Shown: positions 1 through 7,269 of the stretch, piece by piece
Numbering within the stretch: the first letter of the stretch is position 1
Layout: each line of letters opens with the position of its first letter
DNA from: Aquimarina macrocephali JAMB N27
Lineage (GTDB): Bacteria; Bacteroidota; Bacteroidia; Flavobacteriales; Flavobacteriaceae
Direction: 5' to 3'
Assembly (NCBI RefSeq): GCF_000520995.1
Contig: NZ_JACA01000020.1
Span: 1 to 64,000, forward strand
DNA: 64,000 nt
Translations under genes and position numbers: made by a program
The notes under the pieces: model-generated
The model's database searches: none
What the model saw: only the letters and a program-made list of their open reading frames with translations
Told to the model about the DNA's origin: nothing

Positions 1-13
1 CGAATAATAGCAA

Positions 14-2098
14 TTATAAACTAGAGCGTAATTCTTTTAAGGTATTGGCTTTACTTTTTTCAGCATAATAAAAAGCTTGATGTAGCGATTCTTGGTTTTG
101 ATCAATTTGATGAAGTAACAATTGTGCTTGTATAGCTCCTGCATATATTTTTTGAGTTTGTTTTGCAAAAGTGAGTTTATCCTGATACGTATGTAATGAT
201 TCTCGTATACCATACATTAAATTATCTGCTTTTTGATAAGCAATTATACTTTCCTTAAGATCTCCTAAATTATTATCAACATTAAATAGTTCTTGCAATA
301 CCTTAGCTTTACCATAAAAAGTGCTTAGCAAAATATTTAGATCCAAATAATCGTTCGGATTCAACTTATTAACATTGCTTAGAGCATTATTAGAATTAGC
401 TATAATAGCTTTTTCATAATACTCTATTGCTTTTTTATAGCGTTTAGTTTGATCATACACCGCTGCGATCTGGTTATACGATTTTGCGGTTCTGGGATGA
501 TGATTACCATCGGTACGAAGCCTAATCATTATACTTTTTTGCAAATACTCCAAGGCTTTATTATACTCCTTTTGTTCTGTATAGAGATTTGCAATTGCAT
601 TATAAATATCACTTACATAATAATTTATTTCTCCAAACAAACTTATATGAATTCTTAAGGTTTTTAGATAATACATCAAAGCAATATCATATTCTTTTTT
701 TAAAACATAAAGATTCCCCATATCAAAATAGGTATGTGAAGTATCAGAATGATATTCTCCCTGAGTATTTATTCGTATGGTTAGTGCTTTTTGATAGTAA
801 CTTAATGCTAACTCGTATTCTTCTTTGGCTTTATATGTATTCGCTATATTATTATAGGTACGTGCAACAGCAGAATGATTCCTTCCCAAAGAATGAATAA
901 AATTAATAACTGCTTTTTTATAATATAACAAAGCCTTGTTATACTCTCCTTTATATTGATATACACTACCAATATTATTATAACTAGACCCAAAATAAGA
1001 ATGCTGCCTTGGGTATATCTTTAATTTAATTGTTAAAGATTTTTGATTATTCTTAAGACATTGATCATACTCTCCTTTTTTAAAATTAATAATACCTATC
1101 TCAGTATACATACTTGCTATTCTAGTATGTGTGTCCCCTAATTTTTGAACAAGACTAGTTAAGGCTTTATTATCATACAACAAGGCCGTATTGTGCATCC
1201 CCATATATCTATATATAATACCAATACTTTCATAACAAAGCGCAGCATTAGGATGGTCTTCCCCAAAAACATTAATTAAAATCTTTAACGCCTTTTCTTG
1301 ATTTTTCAATGCTTTATCAAACTCATTTAATCGGGGGAGAATATTACCTATATGATTATAACAAAAAGCTACTTCGGGACTATTAGCTCCAAAAATAGGA
1401 GTTCTTATTTCTAAAGCGTTTTGGTAATTCTCTAAAGCCTGATGGTATTCTCCCAGATGGTAATGAGTAGTTCCTATATCTATATAGCTATCCGCTATTT
1501 TTTGGTGTTTTTTACCAAAAGTGTTTATCCTAATAGCCAGGGCTTTTTTGTACTGCTCCATTGCCTTATCATATTGGGCTAATACATGATGAATGGTCCC
1601 TATATTATGATAACAATCTGCCACATGATGATCATTCTCTCCAAAAGTATCCAATTGAACTGTTAAGGCTTTTTGATAATATTCCATTGCCTCTTCATAT
1701 TGGTCCTGTTGCTTAAGAATATGCCCAATACTATTGTAAGAATACGCTACTTCGGGGTGTTTGTTACCAAAAGCTTTTAATCGTATATCCAATGTCTTTT
1801 TAGCATACACCATCGCTTGATCAAAATTGTAATTAGCCTTGTGAGCTTCTGTAATTTTATCACTGCAATCTGCTACTCGTTTTTGAGAGTCTGATAGCAT
1901 ATATACAACTAGTGCTTTCTCAAAATATACCAATGCGCTATCTTGTTTTCTATCAGCCAACAACTCTTCTCCTTTTGAGAAATACTGAGCAGCAATGATA
2001 GTATCTTGCGTGGATTGTGCACGAATAGTAGAACAAGAGATCAAACAAATAATCAGGAATACAATTTTAACAGGAAATAGAAATTTTAAGGGACTCAT
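14..2098 (-). CDS. Secreted multi-TPR protein (kinesin-light-chain type repeats), possibly a CHAT-less relic
   Basis: About 694 residues. I start it at the ATG at 2098, which gives a clean signal peptide (MSPLKFLFPVKIVFLIICL then a Cys and ending IRAQS); the longer upstream extension looks untranslated. After the signal come about 11 tetratricopeptide units of roughly 42 residues with the pattern A-x-Y-x-x-IG...Y..AL..Y.KAL.I....G..H. In the known Bacteroidota family such repeats end in a helix 'YYAEKSKAN.L' that leads directly into a C-terminal CHAT peptidase-like domain. Here that helix is present (FYYAEKSKANTLKEL) but a stop follows five codons later at 14-16. The CHAT domain is therefore absent, or separated by a mutation beyond the window edge. 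Likely a periplasmic or surface protein-interaction scaffold; partner unknown. Confidence 0.8.
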   Translation of the reverse strand: MSPLKFLFPVKIVFLIICLISCSTIRAQSTQDTIIAAQYFSKGEELLADRKQDSALVYFEKALVVYMLSDSQKRVADCSDKITEAHKANYNFDQAMVYAKKTLDIRLKAFGNKHPEVAYSYNSIGHILKQQDQYEEAMEYYQKALTVQLDTFGENDHHVADCYHNIGTIHHVLAQYDKAMEQYKKALAIRINTFGKKHQKIADSYIDIGTTHYHLGEYHQALENYQNALEIRTPIFGANSPEVAFCYNHIGNILPRLNEFDKALKNQEKALKILINVFGEDHPNAALCYESIGIIYRYMGMHNTALLYDNKALTSLVQKLGDTHTRIASMYTEIGIINFKKGEYDQCLKNNQKSLTIKLKIYPRQHSYFGSSYNNIGSVYQYKGEYNKALLYYKKAVINFIHSLGRNHSAVARTYNNIANTYKAKEEYELALSYYQKALTIRINTQGEYHSDTSHTYFDMGNLYVLKKEYDIALMYYLKTLRIHISLFGEINYYVSDIYNAIANLYTEQKEYNKALEYLQKSIMIRLRTDGNHHPRTAKSYNQIAAVYDQTKRYKKAIEYYEKAIIANSNNALSNVNKLNPNDYLDLNILLSTFYGKAKVLQELFNVDNNLGDLKESIIAYQKADNLMYGIRESLHTYQDKLTFAKQTQKIYAGAIQAQLLLHQIDQNQESLHQAFYYAEKSKANTLKELRSSL

Positions 2099-2193
2099 AA
2101 AAGCACTTGTATTAAGGCAATTGCAAAGATCGTAAAAATGTTGTTTATGATAAACATCTACACTAAACATTAAATCAACAAGTATTAACATCT

Positions 2194-2330
2194 GCCCTTC
2201 GACAGGCCTGTCCTGAGTTTATCGAAGGGCTCAGGGTGACAAGCGTTTTTATATTTGTCATTATTAGAAACAATGTCATACTGAGCCTTTCAGGAAACTC
2301 AGAGGTAAGCCTATCAAAATACACTTCCTA
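2194..2330. repeat. REP-like dispersed intergenic repeat
   Basis: The gap between pxpC and the TPR gene contains a hairpin with 9-bp arms at 2194-2202 (GCCCTTCGA) and 2222-2230 (TCGAAGGGC). It is followed by GTGACA and then a degenerate second unit (TGTCATACTGAGCCT). CTTCGACAGGCTCAGGGTGACA-like text is a common dispersed intergenic repeat in flavobacterial genomes (general knowledge). No coding potential is seen. It could act as a terminator for pxpC, though no strong T-run follows. Confidence 0.5.
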
Positions 2331-2370
2331 AATCGAGAAAATACTCTGACTTACGTAATTTTGTGTTACC

Positions 2371-3228
2371 TCAAAACTCAATTAGTCCAAAACTACACTT
2401 TTCTTTCATTCGTTTTTGTGCTATGTGGTTTATAGAAGTTTCTGTTAGTTGTAAAACTCTTGGGTATCCTCCCGTAGTTTGGCAATCTCTCATTAACACA
2501 ATTAAACTTCCAGACGGAGTTAATTGTATTGTACCTGGTAAAACAGGTGAAGTTATAACCGAAGGTAAAGTGTTATCAATTTTCTCTTCTAACTGAATTG
2601 CCATTCGGTTTATAGTATTAGAAATTGTAAAAAAGGAATCAAACAATCTAGATTTTTGGCCTTCATTTAACATATCAAATTCGGGTCCTTTATACACCTC
2701 TAATGTATTTGAATTTTCTAAAAACAAAGGTGGAGAAATTGTAGAAAAATGGTTGGTATAACCACTACTACTTTGGTATGAAATTTTGTCATTTTTATCC
2801 AATCGAAACTGAGATGTAATTGACTTATAAAAAGATCTACTATGTAACACTTCTTCTGAAAGAAATCCATCCTTAATTCCTACATAACCATACATTCCTT
2901 TCTTACAAAAATTTATTTTAAGAATATCATCTTTTAAGACTTTAACCTCGCGATACATTTCTATTTTTTGATCATTCAAAAATGCATCCGTTTCGCCACC
3001 CGTTAAAACAATGGTTGTTGTTTCACCAAATTTTAAAACAGGGGGCTGGATTGTCCATTCGATACATGCTGTATTTTTAGCATTTCCCAATATTAAATTT
3101 GCGAATCCAAATGATACTTGATCCATTGCTCCACTTTTTGGAACTCCATATTTTGAAAAACCAAAACGTCCTTCATCCTGAATTGTAGTAAAAAGCCCAG
3201 GCTTAACTATTTCTACATCTGCAATCAT
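2371..3228 (-). CDS. pxpC: 5-oxoprolinase subunit PxpC (KipA/YbgK family)
   Basis: 285 residues, the usual size. The biotin-dependent-carboxyltransferase-like fold is recognisable from the N-terminal VEIVKPGLFTTIQDEGRFG, the following GVPKSGAMDQ, and the later RDCQTTGGYPR motif. In the known system PxpA, PxpB and PxpC together cleave 5-oxo-L-proline to glutamate with ATP. Its ATG overlaps the pxpB stop as ATGA (3225-3228), indicating translational coupling. It is the last gene of a leftward operon. Cytoplasmic. Confidence 0.93.
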   Translation of the reverse strand: MIADVEIVKPGLFTTIQDEGRFGFSKYGVPKSGAMDQVSFGFANLILGNAKNTACIEWTIQPPVLKFGETTTIVLTGGETDAFLNDQKIEMYREVKVLKDDILKINFCKKGMYGYVGIKDGFLSEEVLHSRSFYKSITSQFRLDKNDKISYQSSSGYTNHFSTISPPLFLENSNTLEVYKGPEFDMLNEGQKSRLFDSFFTISNTINRMAIQLEEKIDNTLPSVITSPVLPGTIQLTPSGSLIVLMRDCQTTGGYPRVLQLTETSINHIAQKRMKEKCSFGLIEF

Positions 3229-3950
3229 AAACTAACAGATTCTGGCATATAAGTACCTTCTAAAACTGAAGTACTTATTTCGTTATATTCTTTTTCTTCT
3301 ATCGATATAAACTGAATTTTATCTCCCAACGATATAAAACAACAATCTTCCGTTTTGGGGTTAAAAAAATCCAGAGGACACATCCCAATTACATACCATC
3401 CTCCAGGACTGTTTATAGGATATATTCCTGTCTGATTTCCACCAATTGCCACAGCACCTTTTTTGACATGTAAAGAGGGTGTCATTTTTCTAGCATTATG
3501 CAATTGATCATCAAGACCACCCAAATACAAGAAGCCGGGTAAAAAACCAATAAAATATGTAGTATAAAGTGGAGTAGTATGTAACCTAATTATTTCTTCT
3601 ACTGTAAGAGATTTACTTTCTGCAAATGTTTTTAAATCCTGAGCAAGAGAAGTAGTGTAGCAGACAGGGATTTTCCACAGTCTACTTTCGGACCTTGTTT
3701 CACCAAACCCTTTAGAATACAATGATTTTAGTCTCAAAACCTCACTATAGAAATCCTCTATAGTATACACATAATAAATTAATAGTGAGTTATATGCAGA
3801 AATTACCTCAACAATTGATTTATCATAATAGGAAAGTATAGATTTTTTAAAAGAAAGTAGATTTTGAAGGATATTTTCTTCAATTTCTGGAGGCCATTCT
3901 ATTAAAATTGATCTTTCAGAATATCTTTTATATTGTAATTTGTATTTCAT
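3225..3950 (-). CDS. pxpB: 5-oxoprolinase subunit PxpB (KipI/YbgJ family)
   Basis: 241 residues with the carboxyltransferase subunit C/D signature: IPVCY, then TTYFIGFLPGFLYLGGLD, and GAVAIGGNQTGIYPINSPGGW, the most conserved stretch of the family. It forms the PxpBC complex acting with PxpA on 5-oxoproline. In Bacillus the homologue KipI also inhibits the kinase KinA, but nothing here suggests that role. It starts 10 bp after the pxpA stop and overlaps pxpC by 4 bp. Confidence 0.93.
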   Translation of the reverse strand: MKYKLQYKRYSERSILIEWPPEIEENILQNLLSFKKSILSYYDKSIVEVISAYNSLLIYYVYTIEDFYSEVLRLKSLYSKGFGETRSESRLWKIPVCYTTSLAQDLKTFAESKSLTVEEIIRLHTTPLYTTYFIGFLPGFLYLGGLDDQLHNARKMTPSLHVKKGAVAIGGNQTGIYPINSPGGWYVIGMCPLDFFNPKTEDCCFISLGDKIQFISIEEKEYNEISTSVLEGTYMPESVSL

Positions 3951-3960
3951 GAGCTTCTCA

Positions 3961-4686
3961 TTATAATAAATTTAAATTCGAAAACTCTGTATACAAATAT
4001 TTCAAAATCTGAACAGATTTTGGATTATCTCCATGCACACAAATTGTATCAAAAAAAATCGGAACCTCTACTCTATTTTTCGTTTTCACTTTTCCTTCAA
4101 GAACCATTCTTTTTACATGATCAAAAACTTCTTTTGGTTCTGTAAGCATAGCCTCTTTTTCTTTTCTTGAAACCAATGTCAAATCATCATTATAATTTCG
4201 ATCTGCAAAAGCTTCGTTCTTGACCTCAAAATCTCCACGGGAAAGATACGATAATTTAGCATTTTTTAAAGTAACTATAGACAAACTTTTATCGACGTTT
4301 TTCACAGCTTCAATAATTGCACCAGCAACTGATTCATTTTTCACTGCTTCATTATAAAGTGCTCCATGTGGTTTTACATGATGTAGTTTCCCTCCTGCTT
4401 TTTCGGTATAAGATTTCACCAACTGTATTTGTTCGGTTATTGTTTTTACCAAATCATCATATGATATTTCAACTTTGATTCTTCCAAAATTTTCACGATC
4501 AGGGTATGATGGATGTGCACCAATTTTCACATTATGCTTCATTGCCAATTCGATCGTTCTTTGGATTACTTCAGCATCTCCCGCATGGCTTCCACATGCA
4601 ATATTGCACCAAGAGATATACTGCATAATTTGGGTATCGAAACCTGCCTCTTCCCCCACATCTGCATTAAGAATAATCTTCTTCAT
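3961..4686 (-). CDS. pxpA: 5-oxoprolinase subunit PxpA (LamB/YcsF family)
   Basis: 241 residues when started at the ATG at 4686 (MKKIILNADVGEEAGFD). A longer frame to 4737 would overlap the upstream transporter gene and lacks similarity, so the internal start is preferred. Family hallmarks are NADVGE near the N terminus, SWCNIACGSHAGD, KIGAHPSYPDRENFGR, VKPHGALYN and a C-terminal CVHGDNP. It binds 5-oxoproline for ATP-dependent ring opening together with PxpB and PxpC. It follows the NRAMP gene by 26 bp. Confidence 0.95.
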   Translation of the reverse strand: MKKIILNADVGEEAGFDTQIMQYISWCNIACGSHAGDAEVIQRTIELAMKHNVKIGAHPSYPDRENFGRIKVEISYDDLVKTITEQIQLVKSYTEKAGGKLHHVKPHGALYNEAVKNESVAGAIIEAVKNVDKSLSIVTLKNAKLSYLSRGDFEVKNEAFADRNYNDDLTLVSRKEKEAMLTEPKEVFDHVKRMVLEGKVKTKNRVEVPIFFDTICVHGDNPKSVQILKYLYTEFSNLNLL

Positions 4687-4712
4687 ATTCCTACATTTGT
4701 TATTATAAACTC

Positions 4713-5918
4713 CTACATACTTTCTATTACTTTCCAAATACCTCTAAATCCTAAAAAACAAGTAATGACAAGAATGAAAAAACCAATCAGGTTTTGTTTC
4801 CATGAATTGGTATATTTTCCTAATATTTTTTGTTGGTTCATTACCCACAAAAGGAAGATTGCTATTACCGGTAAAAGGAGTCCATTTGCGATCTGTGCAA
4901 ATCGAATGATCACTATTGATTTTATACCTAAGGAAGAAAACAAAACTCCCAAAAAAAGAATAAACATCCATACTGCTCTAAAGGATTTACTTTTGAGTCC
5001 TTTTTGCCAACCCATACATCCTTTTACCACATAAGCTGCTGCAAGAGGTGCTGTGATCGCAGAGGTAATTCCAGCTGCAAATAACCCAATAGATAGTACA
5101 TATTTTGCCATTGAACCAAAAACCGGTTCTAACCCTTTTGCCAGATCGGCTGCATTATTTACTTCTGCTTCTTGAATAGCTGCTCCGGCAATGATAATTG
5201 CCATTGATACTAATCCACCCAGTACTATTGCAACTACAGTATCCTTTTTTGCTTCTGGCAGGTCTTCTGTAGATTTCCACTTTTCACTAACAATAGATGC
5301 ATGTAGAAAGAGATTATAAGGCACTACTGTTGTCCCGATCAACCCAACAATGGTAAGTACATTATCACTAGAGAAGTTAGGAACAAACCCTTTAAAGATC
5401 ATAGAAATATCTGGTTTGGTAACTATTGCCGTTACTATAAAAGCTACACTCATTAACAAAACCAGTACGATTAAACTTCGTTCTAAAACCTTATAATTAC
5501 CTATATATAATAGTATAAAGGCAATCACCCCAATAACAATACTTAAATACTTCTCTGAACCCTCGATTGAAGATTCTAGGATTGTAGACAATCCAAGTAC
5601 TCCTCCACTAATATTACCAGCTTCGTATGCTGCATTTCCAATAAAAATTGCTGACAAGATTAATGTAATAAGAGCTCCTCTTACAATCTTGTTATCAAAT
5701 TGAGATTTTAGCACTTCGCTTAATCCCTTTTGGGTGACTACACCTAATCTTGCTGCCATTTCCTGTAAAATAACACAAGCTACAATAGATAACACCAATG
5801 CCCATAGTAACGAAAACCCAAACTGTACTCCTGCTAATGTACATACAGTTACTGTACCTGGACCAATAAAAGCTGCAGTCACCCATGTTCCTGGGCCTAT
5901 ATTAAAAAATTTCTTCAT
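4713..5918 (-). CDS. NRAMP family transporter linked to 5-oxoprolinase
   Basis: 401 residues with about 11 hydrophobic segments. The natural-resistance-associated macrophage protein family is shown by the start GPGTWVTAAFIGPGTVTV (helix 1; classical Mn/Fe transporters have DPGN here) and by TTVVPYNLFLHASIV in helix 6. The helix 1 DPGN motif is replaced by GPGT, as in the YcsG-type branch found beside pxpABC genes, so a divalent metal substrate is doubtful and an organic substrate or another ion is possible (inference). It starts one base after the DUF2891 stop; same operon as pxpABC. Confidence 0.88.
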   Translation of the reverse strand: MKKFFNIGPGTWVTAAFIGPGTVTVCTLAGVQFGFSLLWALVLSIVACVILQEMAARLGVVTQKGLSEVLKSQFDNKIVRGALITLILSAIFIGNAAYEAGNISGGVLGLSTILESSIEGSEKYLSIVIGVIAFILLYIGNYKVLERSLIVLVLLMSVAFIVTAIVTKPDISMIFKGFVPNFSSDNVLTIVGLIGTTVVPYNLFLHASIVSEKWKSTEDLPEAKKDTVVAIVLGGLVSMAIIIAGAAIQEAEVNNAADLAKGLEPVFGSMAKYVLSIGLFAAGITSAITAPLAAAYVVKGCMGWQKGLKSKSFRAVWMFILFLGVLFSSLGIKSIVIIRFAQIANGLLLPVIAIFLLWVMNQQKILGKYTNSWKQNLIGFFILVITCFLGFRGIWKVIESM

Positions 5919-7052
5919 TTATTTCGTATTAACATCAAGTGTATAAATAGCAAATGATCCTAACCAATGCCCTCCTTCATAGCTATCTCCAACCAGATTA
6001 GGCAAAGAATAGTTTACATGTGTATTTGCTACCGAAAAAAGATGTGCATACTCCTTATACTGTTTGGCAAGTCCATATAACACCCATGCTCTACTAAAAT
6101 TAAGTCCATCTAAATGAACCAATTTTCCATCGGTACGATCAGACACTTCTCCTACATTAATGGTAAAATTTTTGGCTTTAAGTTGAGGCATAAAAGTAGA
6201 AACCCAACTATCAAATTGTTCTTTGTTTAAGACTCTTCTCATTACATCCATTTCTTCAAAACAAGGAGATAGGAAATCATATCCACTAGGTTCCCAACCG
6301 ATGGGACAATCTTGATCATTGGCATAGAATTCTCTTGCTCTGGTTTCGATAAGGTCTTTTAGCTTTTGATCCTCCAGGGTATTTGCATAGTCCCAAGCAA
6401 AGGATAATCCAAAGGCAGTATTCGTATGCTCTCCTACTCTAATTGGATATTTAAGTTTTGGGAGAAAATCAATATACCGTTGCACGATCAGTGCCGTTAG
6501 AGGCTGTAGGTTTTGTTCTAATTCTCTTGCTAGCGGATCATCCCAGGTATGTAGTTCTTCGGCCAGCTTAAGCAACCAGGCCCAACCGTATGTTCTCTCG
6601 TATGATTTGTTATGTTTTCCTTCAAAATATTTGATTTCTTCTTCAATATTCTTCTTAGACATATTTTGAAGCAATTTATTTTTTGCTTCTTCCTTTTTTT
6701 CCAGATCGGGAAATGCTTTTAATAACTTCACCAATGACCAATGCCCATGGACTGAGGAATGCCAGTCAAAACAACCATAGAAAGTAGGATGCAATACGTG
6801 AGGTTCTCCAATATTTTCTTTCCCTCCTAACGTTTGTCCCAGTTTGTTAGGGTATTCTACTTGCAAGCAAGCTAATGGTAGCTCTATCAATGTATTGGCT
6901 TGCTTTAATGTGAGTTGTAAAGGTTGTTCTATCGGGTTTTCTTGTGGTTGTTCTTGAGTTTTTATATCCTCAGACGGTTGTTTTTGTGTATCATTGTTTT
7001 TATTACATCCTAATAAAACAAGCATTGAAATCAGAAAAAGTATTCGGTACAT
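5919..7052 (-). CDS. DUF2891 family lipoprotein
   Basis: 377 residues from the ATG at 7052 (an in-frame TTG lies two codons upstream). Signal peptide with lipobox: MYRILFLISMLVLLGC, so lipidated at Cys16. The mature part carries DUF2891 features: CLQVEYPNKLGQ, HPTFYGCFDWHSSVHGHW, YGWAWLLKLAEEL, GEHTNTAFGLSFAWDYA, DFLSPCFEE and GSYEGGHW-like text near the end. The His/Asp/Trp-rich conserved blocks suggest an alpha/alpha-barrel hydrolase-like fold, but the activity is not known. It is the first gene of the operon with the transporter and pxpABC, so a role in making or capturing pyroglutamyl compounds is an inference. Confidence 0.85.
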   Translation of the reverse strand: MYRILFLISMLVLLGCNKNNDTQKQPSEDIKTQEQPQENPIEQPLQLTLKQANTLIELPLACLQVEYPNKLGQTLGGKENIGEPHVLHPTFYGCFDWHSSVHGHWSLVKLLKAFPDLEKKEEAKNKLLQNMSKKNIEEEIKYFEGKHNKSYERTYGWAWLLKLAEELHTWDDPLARELEQNLQPLTALIVQRYIDFLPKLKYPIRVGEHTNTAFGLSFAWDYANTLEDQKLKDLIETRAREFYANDQDCPIGWEPSGYDFLSPCFEEMDVMRRVLNKEQFDSWVSTFMPQLKAKNFTINVGEVSDRTDGKLVHLDGLNFSRAWVLYGLAKQYKEYAHLFSVANTHVNYSLPNLVGDSYEGGHWLGSFAIYTLDVNTK

Positions 7053-7215
7053 AATCAATATTTATAAGTTTAAAATATCTACTTTCTTAAAAATATCAAT
7101 TTCCGGAATCATGCGTATATGATTGTTGATAAGAACAGGAAATAGTTTATAAATTCTCAAAACCATTCACTAAAAAGCATAATCCAGGCTGAAGTATCTT
7201 TTACCGCCTGGAGAT

Positions 7216-7250
7216 AAAAAAAGGGATATGATTAAATCATATCCCTTTAC
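7216..7250 (-). terminator. Rho-independent terminator of the M16 protease gene
   Basis: Perfect 13-bp inverted repeat, arms 7220-7232 and 7236-7248, with a three-base loop. On the minus strand a run of T follows (7216-7222). It lies 22 bp beyond the stop of the M16 gene. Confidence 0.85.
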
Positions 7251-7269
7251 TTTCATTTCTAACTTGGAT

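Noticed and set aside
4513..5034. 173-codon plus-strand frame across pxpA and the transporter
   Set aside because: Antisense to two well-supported genes and without recognisable features.
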